Source: Chryseobacterium luteum
Lineage (GTDB): Bacteria; Bacteroidota; Bacteroidia; Flavobacteriales; Weeksellaceae
Assembly: GCF_000737785.1 (NCBI RefSeq)
Contig: NZ_JPRO01000023.1
Location: forward strand, 1-64,000
DNA: 64,000 nucleotides
Direction of reading: 5' to 3'
Part shown: one piece after another, positions 43,442 to 53,993 of the stretch
Position numbering within the stretch: position 1 is the first letter of the stretch
How the letters are laid out: every line of letters starts with the position of its first letter
Notes under the pieces: generated by a model
Seen by the model: only the letters and a program-made list of their open reading frames with translations
What the model was told of the DNA's origin: nothing
Databases searched by the model: none
Program-made: the position numbers and the translations under genes

Positions 43442-44443
43442 ATGAAATTCAGAAAATTAGGAAACACAGGAGAGCAGTTGTCTGCAATAGGATTAGGGTG
43501 TATGGGAATGAGTTTTGCATATGGCCCGGCTGATGAGCAGGAAAGTATCAATACGCTGCATAAAGCATTGGATTTAGGAGTGAATTTCTGGGATACCGCA
43601 GATATGTACGCTGCCGGAGAAAATGAAAAGCTGATCTCAAAAGTTCTGGTTCCGAACAGGGACAAGATCTTTATTGCCACCAAATTCGGATTCAGGTTTA
43701 AAGATGGAAAGCCAAGCCACAGCGGAGCGCCCGGAACCTATTTCGACGGTTCACCGGAGTGGATCAGACAGGCTGTTGATCTGAGTCTTCAGAGACTTAA
43801 AATCGATACCATTGATCTCTATTATGCCCACAGAGTTGATCCGAATATCCCGGTAGAAGAAACAGTAGGAGCAATGGCCGAGCTGGTTAAAGAAGGAAAA
43901 GTAAAATACCTCGGGTTATCAGAAGCTTCCGCAGAATCCATCAGAAAGGCCAATAAAATTCACCCAATCACAGCTTTGCAGTCGGAATACTCTATCCTGA
44001 CCAAAGATGTGGAAAAGGAAATACTTCCGACCATCAGGGAGCTTGGGATCACACTGGTACCTTATTCTCCGCTTGCCAGAGGGCTTTTTGCCAATATCAA
44101 TGAGGTGCAGAATTTTGGTGAAGAGGACTTTAGAAAAACACTTCCGCGTTATCAGGAAGAATATTTGGAAAACAATAAAAACCTGGCAAGAGAAATCAAT
44201 GAATTTGCAGAGTCTAAAGGGGTAAAAGGTACTCAGTTAGCTTTAGCCTGGGTACTGAACCAGGGAGGAGATATCATACCGATTCCGGGAACTAAGCGTA
44301 TTAAGTATCTGGAAGAGAATATTGCAGCGGTGAATATTGATCTTTCACCATCTGATCTGGAAACAATAGATTCACTTCTGAATAAATATCCTAACATAGG
44401 CGAAAGATATACCGAAGGCTCTATGAAACTGGTAAACAATTAA
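43442..44443 (+). CDS. aldo/keto reductase
   Basis: 333 aa from the ATG at 43442 (a frame from 43412 adds ten weak residues). Starts MKFRKLGNTGEQLSAIGLG. The catalytic Asp and Tyr are in NFWDTADMYAAGENEKL, the Lys in FIATKFGF and the His in LYYAHRVDP. NADPH-binding C-terminal IPIPGTKRIKYLEENIAA. Reduces aldehydes or ketones; close to the AKR group that includes YhdN/AKR13. Probably regulated by the AraC protein upstream. Confidence 0.92.
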   Translation: MKFRKLGNTGEQLSAIGLGCMGMSFAYGPADEQESINTLHKALDLGVNFWDTADMYAAGENEKLISKVLVPNRDKIFIATKFGFRFKDGKPSHSGAPGTYFDGSPEWIRQAVDLSLQRLKIDTIDLYYAHRVDPNIPVEETVGAMAELVKEGKVKYLGLSEASAESIRKANKIHPITALQSEYSILTKDVEKEILPTIRELGITLVPYSPLARGLFANINEVQNFGEEDFRKTLPRYQEEYLENNKNLAREINEFAESKGVKGTQLALAWVLNQGGDIIPIPGTKRIKYLEENIAAVNIDLSPSDLETIDSLLNKYPNIGERYTEGSMKLVNN

Positions 44444-44507
44444 AAATATCATATTCCGGATTTCTGGTTTATTCAGGGATCCGGAGTATAAAAAATACAT
44501 ATTCATT

Positions 44508-45500
44508 ATGAACAGAAGAGAACTTTTAAAAAACGGACTCATGGCCGGAGCATTCAGTTTTGTTCCGTTTTCTGATGTTTTTGGCAGTCCCAAAATACTC
44601 TCATCGCATTACGGAGAAGATCTTTCAGCATTTAAAAAGCTCAGACTTGGAGACTTGGAGCTGTTCATTCTTACGGATGGATATATTCATGAGAAAAGCC
44701 TCGACACATTTGCCCCGAGAGCGGACGTTTCCCAGTTGAAAATGATTTTAAGAGATCATTTCCGTTCCGATGATTATATAGACATGGCCATGAACCTGAT
44801 GCTTGTTAAGACGAAAGACAGATTGGTCCTGTTAGATGCCGGAATGGGGATTTTTGCAGATGAAAGGACAGGATTTATTCTGAAAAGTTTGCAAAAATCG
44901 GGATTTTCTCCGAAAGATATCACAGATGTTTTTATTTCCCACGCTCATCCGGATCATATTGGCGGGGTGGTGGATAAACAGAATAATCTGGTTTTTCCCA
45001 ATGCGGATCTTTATATTTCAAAGATCGAGCATGACTTCTGGCTGCAGGCTTCCATCAAAGATTTTAAAAACAGCTTTTTAAAGAACCAGCCGGAGTTCCT
45101 TAATCAGGTTATTCCGCCTATTCAGAATATTCTGAAAACGATCCGTCCGAAGCTGAAATTTTATGACTTTAAAAAAACTTTGCATGACCATTTCAGTTTT
45201 CAGCTGGCGCCGGGACATACGCCAGGCCTTACGGTTATGACGATTTCTTCGGGTAACGAAAAGCTTATATATATTGCAGACCTCGTCCATTCCGATGTTA
45301 TTCTTTTTCCACATCCTGAATGGGGATTTTCGGGGGACACAGATCTGGATATTGCTACAGAATCCCGTAAAAAATTACTTAAGCAACTGGCAGAAACTAA
45401 GACTAAAGCCTTTGCCTACCATCTTCCCTGGCCGGGACTTGGTTTTACAAAGAAGAAAGATACCGCCTATGAATGGATTCCGGAGAGTTTTATGAATTAA
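44508..45500 (+). CDS. metallo-beta-lactamase-fold hydrolase, exported
   Basis: 330 aa. MNRRELLKNGLMAGAFSFVPF looks like a Tat- or Sec-type leader with RRELL. The metal-binding motif is HAHPDHIGG (about 146-154), with later His in APGHTPG and Asp in YIADLVHSD. The spacing fits the MBL-fold hydrolases of the lactonase/phosphorylcholine esterase type rather than class B beta-lactamases. Follows the aldo/keto reductase after 64 bases and probably belongs to the same transcript. Confidence 0.85.
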   Translation: MNRRELLKNGLMAGAFSFVPFSDVFGSPKILSSHYGEDLSAFKKLRLGDLELFILTDGYIHEKSLDTFAPRADVSQLKMILRDHFRSDDYIDMAMNLMLVKTKDRLVLLDAGMGIFADERTGFILKSLQKSGFSPKDITDVFISHAHPDHIGGVVDKQNNLVFPNADLYISKIEHDFWLQASIKDFKNSFLKNQPEFLNQVIPPIQNILKTIRPKLKFYDFKKTLHDHFSFQLAPGHTPGLTVMTISSGNEKLIYIADLVHSDVILFPHPEWGFSGDTDLDIATESRKKLLKQLAETKTKAFAYHLPWPGLGFTKKKDTAYEWIPESFMN

Positions 45501-45700
45501 CCAACAAACGAACTTAAATTTTCTACGACATAGTTTTTCATAATAAATCCTTTCAGAAATGAAGGGATTTGTCTTATTTAATTAGTTAATGGGAGGAAAT
45601 TTTAACAGTAAATATGGGTCTGTAATAAATTTATTCTAAATATATTGTAACATTTCGCAGGCTTCGTGATCTAAAGGATATAAACAAAAAACATTTTGAA

Positions 45701-45898
45701 ATGTATAAAAATAAAGGGTTGAAAATGAACTTTTTGGTTCCGGTTGGATTATTATTAGTTATGCTGCCCAATATAATGAAAAGGTGGGGGATTGGAAGTG
45801 ATACTTGGTTTTGGGTTTTTATGATCTCAGGAATACTTTTGGAAATCATCGGAATTTATAGAATGAAGCAGTTCAAAAAAATGCAGGAAAGAAATTAA
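45701..45898 (+). CDS. small two-helix membrane protein
   Basis: 65 aa; the internal ATG at 45725 behind AAGGGTTGAAA is an equally good start (57 aa). Two hydrophobic helices: LVPVGLLLVMLPNIM and FWVFMISGILLEIIGIY, with a basic tail KQFKKMQE. It lies 14 bases ahead of the second sigma factor gene and might be part of that operon. Function unknown. Confidence 0.55.
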   Translation: MYKNKGLKMNFLVPVGLLLVMLPNIMKRWGIGSDTWFWVFMISGILLEIIGIYRMKQFKKMQERN

Positions 45899-45912
45899 AG
45901 CTTACCCAGCGG

Positions 45913-46389
45913 ATGAATTTCGATGAAATCTACAATACGTACGCGCCAAAGATCCTTAGGGTCTGTCTGGGATATTTCCATGATCAGGAGAAAGCAAAAG
46001 ATATCACCCAGGAAACTTTTATAGCAGTATGGGAAAACTTTTCAAAATTTGAAAACCGTTCTTCTATCGGCACATGGATTTTTAGAATAGCAACTAATAA
46101 ATGCCTGCAGGAAGTCCAGAAACAAAGCAAGCGTCCCAGTGTTGAATTTCCACCTAATTTGAAGCAGGAAGATCCGGATCCGGATAGAGGAAAACAGGTT
46201 GAAAGATTATATAAATATATCTCTGAACTTCCCAGTATAGACAGGATTATTATTTCTCTGTTTCTGGAAGAGCTGTCTCAGGAAAAAATAGCGGAAATAA
46301 CAGGGGTCAGCCATGCCAATGTCCGTGTAAAGATTCATCGGATCAAAGAAAAACTTTTAGATAAATTTAGATCGAATGAACACATTTGA
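45913..46389 (+). CDS. ECF-type RNA polymerase sigma factor
   Basis: 158 aa with region 2 (AKDITQETFIAVWENFSKFE, IGTWIFRIATNKCL) and region 4 (FLEELSQEKIAEITGVSHAN, VKIHRIKEKLLDKF). Overlaps the next gene by 14 bases, so it is translated together with its probable membrane partner. A paralogue of the sigma factor at 38368 at a distance; both pairs have the same order. Confidence 0.9.
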   Translation: MNFDEIYNTYAPKILRVCLGYFHDQEKAKDITQETFIAVWENFSKFENRSSIGTWIFRIATNKCLQEVQKQSKRPSVEFPPNLKQEDPDPDRGKQVERLYKYISELPSIDRIIISLFLEELSQEKIAEITGVSHANVRVKIHRIKEKLLDKFRSNEHI

Positions 46390-46957
46390 AGAAATAAAAG
46401 AATTGTGGCTGTCGGAGCAGGAAGTCATACCGCCTAGCGATGAAATCATACAACTGGTGAAAAAGTATCAAAATAGAAAAAAAAGAATGATCTATTTCAT
46501 GATTTTTATTTTGATTCTTCTGGTGCTTATTTTATGCTACGTCTTTAGCTTCCAGAATTGGAAATTATGGACAACCCCTCTTGGTGAAATTATTATTGTA
46601 GGTGCCTTTCTTTTGACAATAAGTATAAAGATGAGACTGCTAAAAAAAGAGAAGCTTAATTACCTTAAAAGTAACAAGGAATATCTGGAGGAAATGAAAA
46701 ATATAGTCTCTGGCAGAAGAAAAGTGGGGCGGACGGTATTTTTTACATTTATACTGTTCGGATCTGGATATGGTATTTTCATTTTTGAGTCAGTGTATCC
46801 GGATATTCGTATGATGTTGATGACCTACTTGGGAATTTTACTTTATATGCTTTTTATGTATTTTGTATTCAGGTTGATCGTCAATAAATATCAAAATAAG
46901 CAAATAGAAAAACTATTTAAAAATATAGACCATATTAGTAAACAGCTGTCAGATTAA
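46376..46957 (+). CDS. membrane protein, probable anti-sigma partner
   Basis: 193 aa. Cytosolic N-terminus (MNTFEEIKELWLSEQEVIPP) like the protein at 38886, then four hydrophobic segments (about 40-58, 67-83, 115-133, 140-162) and a charged tail. Overlaps the sigma gene by 14 bases. No zinc or catalytic motif. The regulatory role is from operon position. Confidence 0.68.
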   Translation: MNTFEEIKELWLSEQEVIPPSDEIIQLVKKYQNRKKRMIYFMIFILILLVLILCYVFSFQNWKLWTTPLGEIIIVGAFLLTISIKMRLLKKEKLNYLKSNKEYLEEMKNIVSGRRKVGRTVFFTFILFGSGYGIFIFESVYPDIRMMLMTYLGILLYMLFMYFVFRLIVNKYQNKQIEKLFKNIDHISKQLSD

Positions 46958-47000
46958 TTTGATATTACTTTTAATAATAGGTTTTCTTTTCTGCAATAAA

Positions 47001-47025
47001 AAAGCCCCTTCTTTTAAAGGGGCTT
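47001..47025. terminator. bidirectional terminator
   Basis: AAAGCCCCTT and AAGGGGCTTT stem between the second sigma operon (+) and icd (-). Confidence 0.85.
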
Positions 47026-47046
47026 TCATTTATATCAGTCGGAGAA

Positions 47047-49293
<2,247 letters not shown>

Positions 49294-49382
49294 TTAAGAC
49301 TCACAAATTTACTAAATATGATTGTTTTATTAGAGCATTTTGAAATAAAAAAAACTGGCTGATTAAGACAGTCTGATAAATA

Positions 49383-50441
49383 TTAATTTGATCCGGAACT
49401 TGTAATATATCCTGTAGATGCACTACCACCGTCTTGGCCACTCCATGTGTTTGTTTTGGCATTAAATACATAAGTTTTACCATCTGATGAATTGTAGATG
49501 ACAAAATTTCCATTTAATCCACTTATATAACCTGCAGAGGAACTACCTCCGTTCTGTCCGTTCCATGTATTGGTTTTGGTATTAAATACATACGTTTTAC
49601 TTTCCGAAGAATTATAGACAGCAAAATTTCCATTTGAAGCGATTATATATCCTGTGGAAGCACTTCCTCCGTTTTGTCCACTCCATGTGTTTGTTTTAGC
49701 ATTAAATACATACGTTTTACCTTCTGAGGAATTATAAACAGCAAAGTTTCCGTTTGAAGGGGTTATATATCCTGTGGAAGTACTTCCTCCGTTTTGTCCA
49801 TTCCATGTGTTTGTTCTGGCATTAAATACATAAGTTTTACCTTCAGAAGAATTATAAACAGCAAAATTTCCGTTTGAAGGGATTATATATCCTGTAGATG
49901 CACTTCCTCCGTTTTGTCCACTCCATGTGTTTGTTTTAGCATTAAATACATACGTTTTACCTTCAGATGAATTGTAAACAGCAAAATTTGAAAATTTATT
50001 CTCTACAATATCATCGTTTAATGAAGACGTGGTAAAATTCATATTTACTTTATCAGCTACTAATGCATAAGGAACACTCATCAACTGATTGACTCCTACA
50101 TTGGTATAGTTGGAGCCGCCCTGAGGATCCATTTCCACTTTTACAAACTTTGAGTTCGTTCCCCAGTTGATTCCTCCGAAAGTTCCTGTAGAAGGGGCTC
50201 CTTCACCGATATTCAGATTAACCAATCCTTTGGAATTGGTTGTTTTATGATGGGTTTCAGTATATAAAACAGTCCCTGTAGCAGTATTTTCCAGGATACT
50301 TACTTTTAAAGCAACATTCCCATTGGCAATGGGCGCCCCTGAAGCATTGAATGCAATGGTCTGATAGCTGAAAGCCTGCGGAACCTGCGCGCTTAAAAAT
50401 GTTGCTATAAATAAGCCTAATGCGGAATAAATTTTTTTCAT
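49383..50441 (-). CDS. secreted kelch-like tandem-repeat protein
   Basis: 352 aa. Signal peptide MKKIYSALGLFIATFLSAQ, then a Bacteroidota surface domain (PQAFSYQTIAFNASGAPI, SVPYALVADKVN, about 22-140), and from about 145 five repeats of 40 aa, each like NFAVYNSSEGKTYVFNAKTN followed by TWSGQNGG and a Gly/Ser-rich turn. The YVFNAKTNTW element resembles one kelch blade, but five copies without a closing segment would not make a usual propeller. Codons are nearly identical among repeats. Directly upstream on the same strand is the T9SS cargo gene (12-base gap). Probably exported to the surface; no sorting tail seen here. Confidence 0.78.
   Translation of the reverse strand: MKKIYSALGLFIATFLSAQVPQAFSYQTIAFNASGAPIANGNVALKVSILENTATGTVLYTETHHKTTNSKGLVNLNIGEGAPSTGTFGGINWGTNSKFVKVEMDPQGGSNYTNVGVNQLMSVPYALVADKVNMNFTTSSLNDDIVENKFSNFAVYNSSEGKTYVFNAKTNTWSGQNGGSASTGYIIPSNGNFAVYNSSEGKTYVFNARTNTWNGQNGGSTSTGYITPSNGNFAVYNSSEGKTYVFNAKTNTWSGQNGGSASTGYIIASNGNFAVYNSSESKTYVFNTKTNTWNGQNGGSSSAGYISGLNGNFVIYNSSDGKTYVFNAKTNTWSGQDGGSASTGYITSSGSN
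49391..49990 (-). repeat. five 120-bp tandem repeats in the kelch-like gene
   Basis: Exact 120-base period (for example CCTGTAGATGCACT, CCTGCAGAGGAACT and CCTGTGGAAGCACT starting at about 49410, 49530, 49650). 120 bases is 40 codons, so copy number can change without breaking the frame. Confidence 0.9.
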
Positions 50442-50453
50442 GTTTGAATGTTT

Positions 50454-50906
50454 TTAAGGGTTTTTAATAATTTTAACAGGTTTGATGTCCGGATTCTTGA
50501 ATGAGATCATATATATCCCCGGATTCAGACCTCGAAGATCAATTTTTCCATTGTCCGGTTTCACTTTCAAAACAAGTCTTCCGGCAGTGTCATAGACTTC
50601 AGCCTCTTCGATTTTTGTCTTTGAATTGAGAGTGATATGAACAAAATCAGTGGTAGGATTGGGATAGATCTTTATCCGGTCTTTTTCAAGTTCTGTGATA
50701 CCTAAAACTTTTATGACAGATTGGTAGAACACTCCCATTGTTCCTGAATTGGCCTGATCAGGATCAGTTGGAATTACGTAGATTTCTCCCACAGAATGCG
50801 TAAAATTGGTGTCGGAAACAGCCCCGGAATTGATATTTCCGATCACAGACTGAGCACAGCCAAAAACAGGCACTCCAAAGAGAAGGAGGGTGATTTTTTT
50901 TATCAT
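50454..50906 (-). CDS. T9SS type A sorting-domain protein
   Basis: 150 aa. Signal peptide (MIKKITLLLFGVPVFGCAQ), a short body with HSVGEIYVIPT, then a type A C-terminal sorting domain from about 75: IKIYPNPTTDFVHI, AEVYDTAGRLVLKV, IDLRGLNPGIYMISF, ending KPVKIIKNP. This domain is the export and attachment signal of the Por/type IX system. Probably co-transcribed with the kelch-like gene after it. Body function unknown. Confidence 0.85.
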   Translation of the reverse strand: MIKKITLLLFGVPVFGCAQSVIGNINSGAVSDTNFTHSVGEIYVIPTDPDQANSGTMGVFYQSVIKVLGITELEKDRIKIYPNPTTDFVHITLNSKTKIEEAEVYDTAGRLVLKVKPDNGKIDLRGLNPGIYMISFKNPDIKPVKIIKNP

Positions 50907-51063
50907 CGATTTGTATTTTGACTGCTAATATAATCAAAATTTCATATCAAAAATTAATTCAGGCGATAGGGATGCTTATTTTACTTTAAGAATTATTTAA
51001 CCTTTAATTGACTGCAAAAACTTTCTATTTTGAGTAAATTTGAGAAACTTAAAAAATAAAATT

Positions 51064-51561
51064 ATGTCAGCGATTACACTTAAAGGAAATGAAGTAAATA
51101 CAATAGGAACCCTTCCGTCAGTAGGAACCACCGTAAGAGATTTTGCGTTGGTAGATTCCGGTCTGAATGTGAAGCTTCTTTCAGATTTTGATGGAAAAAA
51201 GAAAATTTTCAATATCTTTCCGAGTATTGATACCGGGATTTGTGCCGCTTCGGCAAGAAAATTCAATGAAGAAGCTTCAAAACTTGATAATACTGTAGTG
51301 ATTAATGTTTCCAAAGACCTTCCTTTTGCACTGGGTAGATTCTGTGCTGCTGAAGGATTAGACAATGTAGAAACACTTTCAGATTTCAGAAGCAGTTTCG
51401 GGGATGATTATGAAGTAACGATCACGGATTCTCCAATGAAAGGTCTTTTGAGCCGTGCCGTAATTGTGACCGACGAAAACAATAAAGTAGTTTACACAGA
51501 ACAGGTTTCTGAGATTGCAAACGAACCAAATTACAGTGCAGCTTTGGAAGCTTTGAAATAA
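51064..51561 (+). CDS. tpx: thiol peroxidase, cytosolic form
   Basis: 165 aa from the ATG at 51064 (the frame from 51040 adds eight residues with no support). MSAITLKGNEVNTIGTLPSV is the usual Tpx start. Peroxidatic Cys in PSIDTGICAASARKFNE, resolving Cys in ALGRFCAAEG. Normal cytosolic member, partner of the exported copy at 35229. A terminator follows and lies right at the start of the first cyclase gene. Confidence 0.95.
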   Translation: MSAITLKGNEVNTIGTLPSVGTTVRDFALVDSGLNVKLLSDFDGKKKIFNIFPSIDTGICAASARKFNEEASKLDNTVVINVSKDLPFALGRFCAAEGLDNVETLSDFRSSFGDDYEVTITDSPMKGLLSRAVIVTDENNKVVYTEQVSEIANEPNYSAALEALK

Positions 51562-51586
51562 TAAAAAAGTATTTCTTGCCAATTTG

Positions 51587-51620
51587 AATCATTCTGTTAG
51601 TTTAATAGAATGATTTTTTT
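51587..51620 (+). terminator. terminator of tpx
   Basis: AATCATTCT and AGAATGATT stem followed by T7. A -7-like TATTTTTG (51620-51627) overlaps its end and may serve the cyclase gene; that box covers the GTG at 51627. Confidence 0.82.
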
Positions 51621-51650
51621 ATTTTTGTGAATAAACGTAATAACCATTCA

Positions 51651-53981
51651 TTGAAAAATAAATTTACCTCTTTTGTATTCATCTGTTTTTTCTTTTGTGG
51701 GAATACAGTTTTTAAAGCGCAGGAATCTAATGAGATTCTCAAGTTGAAAAAGAAGTTGTCTTTATCTAAAACTGATGATGATAGAATAGATGACAATAAA
51801 AAGCTTTTCAGTGCTTATTATCTTGCGAAAAATATGGATAGTGCCATCGTTTATGCCAGTAATATGATTCCGCTTTTGGAAAAAAAGAACGATGTCAACC
51901 GGCAAGGTGAAATTCACTTGGTTCTTGCAGAATTATATTTGACTAAGGCTGATTTCAAATCGTTGGATGTTCATTTAAAGAAAGGAGAGGATCTTTTAAA
52001 AAATTCCACCAATTATAACAGCAAAGCAATGCTGAATCATATGTTTGCCATGTCCAATATCTATAAAAAGAATAATGATGAGGCAGCAAAATACTTTCAG
52101 AAAAACCTGAAATATTATAAAGATGGAAAAGATATAAGTAAACATTTTGTAATGTTTGCTTATCAGGGTTTGTTTTCTAACAGCTATACACAAAGCAAGT
52201 TTAATGATACTTATGGAGCAGCAAACACCTATGTGGACTTTGTGAAAAAATATTACCCGGCCAACCTGAATCAAGCCTATCAGATTCTCGGAAGCTTTTA
52301 TATAGGGACTAAAAATCATGATAAAGCTATTGATTCATTTAAAAAAAGTATAGAATTCACCGACAAAAAAAATCAGGATCAGATAAACGGTACTTACAGC
52401 TTATTGGCTTTATGTTATGAAGATAAAAAGGAATTGGACTCGGCAAAATATTATCTGGATAAGTCTTATGCTTATTTTAAAGACAGTAATTCACCCAATT
52501 TAGCAACAATTTATTATGGTTTTGCACTGCTTAGTAAACATGATAAAAATTATACTCTTGCTGAAGATTATATTCATAAAGCATTAAAATTTATGCCTTC
52601 ACAAGACCTGGCATCTACCAAATTTACGTACCAGACCATTTTGCATGATATTCAGCTTGCAAAACTTTTATCAGAAAATGATAAATCTGTTAACAAAGAT
52701 GAACTTACAGCTTTGTTGAATGAATTAAATGCTGAATCTGAATATATAAAAAGTACCAATACTTATATTGTTCCGCAAATTATCATCCAGAATTATCAGA
52801 ATTTATCCAAAATTCATGAGAAATTGGGTAATTATGAACAGGCTTTAATTTTTCACAAAAAATATATTGAGGAGAACGAAAAAATCTACGGCCTGGATAA
52901 AATGAAAGAACTTTCTGCTCTGCAATCACAGACTGAGCTTGCCAGCGAAAGAACCCGGATAAAACTCGAAGAAGAAACCAAGCGCATTCAACTACAAAAA
53001 GAAATGGAATTAAAAGCCCTCCGTTTTGAGTTTGAAAAAAAACAGGCTGCTGCAAAAACCGATGAAGAACGAAAAAGGCTGGCTTTGGAAGAAGATTTGA
53101 AAAGAAAAGAAATTCAATTTAAATTTGATCAGGAACAGCAGGCGGTTCTCTTAAAATATAATCAGGAAAAAAATATCGCAAGAATCAATCAGGAGAAAAA
53201 AGATGCCATTGCAAAAGCAGATCTGGAAAGCTCCAAAACCCAAAAAAATATGTGGGCTGTTGGCGCAGGATTGTCTTTACTGCTATTAGGTTTTGCAGGA
53301 TTTTCATACAATCAAAAGCGTAAGGACAATAAAAAAATAGCCGAGGAAAAGCTGAAATCAGATCAGCTTCTGTTAAATATTCTTCCTCATGAAGTGGCTG
53401 AAGAACTGAAAGAAAAAGGAAAAACAAGCGCAAAACATTTTGATGAAGTTTCTGTATTGTTTACAGATTTTGTCAATTTTACGGCAAATTCCGAAAGAAT
53501 CGGTGTTCAGGAAGTGCTCAATGAGCTGAATATCTGTTTTACCGAATTCGACAGGCTCATGGAGAAATACGGTTTAGAAAAGATAAAAACCATTGGTGAC
53601 GCCTATCTGGCGGTAAGTGGGTTGCCGCTTTCTAATGGCAGGCACGCAAAAAACGCAGTAGCCGCAAGTTTGGAAATTCTTTCTTATATTCAACACCGCA
53701 AACAGGAAAACCCAAACGCTTTGGATATCAGAATCGGAATCCACTCAGGACCTGTGATTGCCGGGATTGTGGGCGTGAAAAAATTCGCTTACGATATTTG
53801 GGGAGATACGGTAAATACGGCCGCAAGAATGGAACAGAACAGCGTACCGGGAAGGGTAAATATTTCCGAAGCAACCTATCAGTTAATAAAACAGGATTTT
53901 ACTTTTGAGCACAGAGGAAAAATTGAAACCAAAGGTAAAGGCGCAATGGAGATGTATTTCGTAAATCAAACCCCAATTTAA
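51651..53981 (+). CDS. class III adenylate cyclase with TPR sensor region
   Basis: 776 aa from a TTG at 51651; an earlier GTG at 51627 is in frame but overlaps a likely -7 box, and the TTG gives a clean signal peptide (MKNKFTSFVFICFFFCGN). TPR-like repeats fill about 60-400, then a long coiled coil, a membrane helix near 533-552 (MWAVGAGLSLLLLGFAGF), and the cyclase domain: VLFTDFVNFT (metal Asp), KTIGDAYLAVSG (second Asp), FAYDIWGDTVNTAARMEQ. Lys before TIGDAY and Asp in YDIWG are the ATP-specifying pair, so it makes cAMP rather than cGMP. The periplasmic TPR part presumably senses a signal. Confidence 0.88.
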   Translation: MKNKFTSFVFICFFFCGNTVFKAQESNEILKLKKKLSLSKTDDDRIDDNKKLFSAYYLAKNMDSAIVYASNMIPLLEKKNDVNRQGEIHLVLAELYLTKADFKSLDVHLKKGEDLLKNSTNYNSKAMLNHMFAMSNIYKKNNDEAAKYFQKNLKYYKDGKDISKHFVMFAYQGLFSNSYTQSKFNDTYGAANTYVDFVKKYYPANLNQAYQILGSFYIGTKNHDKAIDSFKKSIEFTDKKNQDQINGTYSLLALCYEDKKELDSAKYYLDKSYAYFKDSNSPNLATIYYGFALLSKHDKNYTLAEDYIHKALKFMPSQDLASTKFTYQTILHDIQLAKLLSENDKSVNKDELTALLNELNAESEYIKSTNTYIVPQIIIQNYQNLSKIHEKLGNYEQALIFHKKYIEENEKIYGLDKMKELSALQSQTELASERTRIKLEEETKRIQLQKEMELKALRFEFEKKQAAAKTDEERKRLALEEDLKRKEIQFKFDQEQQAVLLKYNQEKNIARINQEKKDAIAKADLESSKTQKNMWAVGAGLSLLLLGFAGFSYNQKRKDNKKIAEEKLKSDQLLLNILPHEVAEELKEKGKTSAKHFDEVSVLFTDFVNFTANSERIGVQEVLNELNICFTEFDRLMEKYGLEKIKTIGDAYLAVSGLPLSNGRHAKNAVAASLEILSYIQHRKQENPNALDIRIGIHSGPVIAGIVGVKKFAYDIWGDTVNTAARMEQNSVPGRVNISEATYQLIKQDFTFEHRGKIETKGKGAMEMYFVNQTPI

Positions 53982-53993
53982 ATCATTGAAATT

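Noticed and set aside
44508-45500. Class B beta-lactamase
   Set aside because: HAHPDHIGG and leader fit general MBL-fold hydrolases, and the carbapenemase-specific ligands are not seen.
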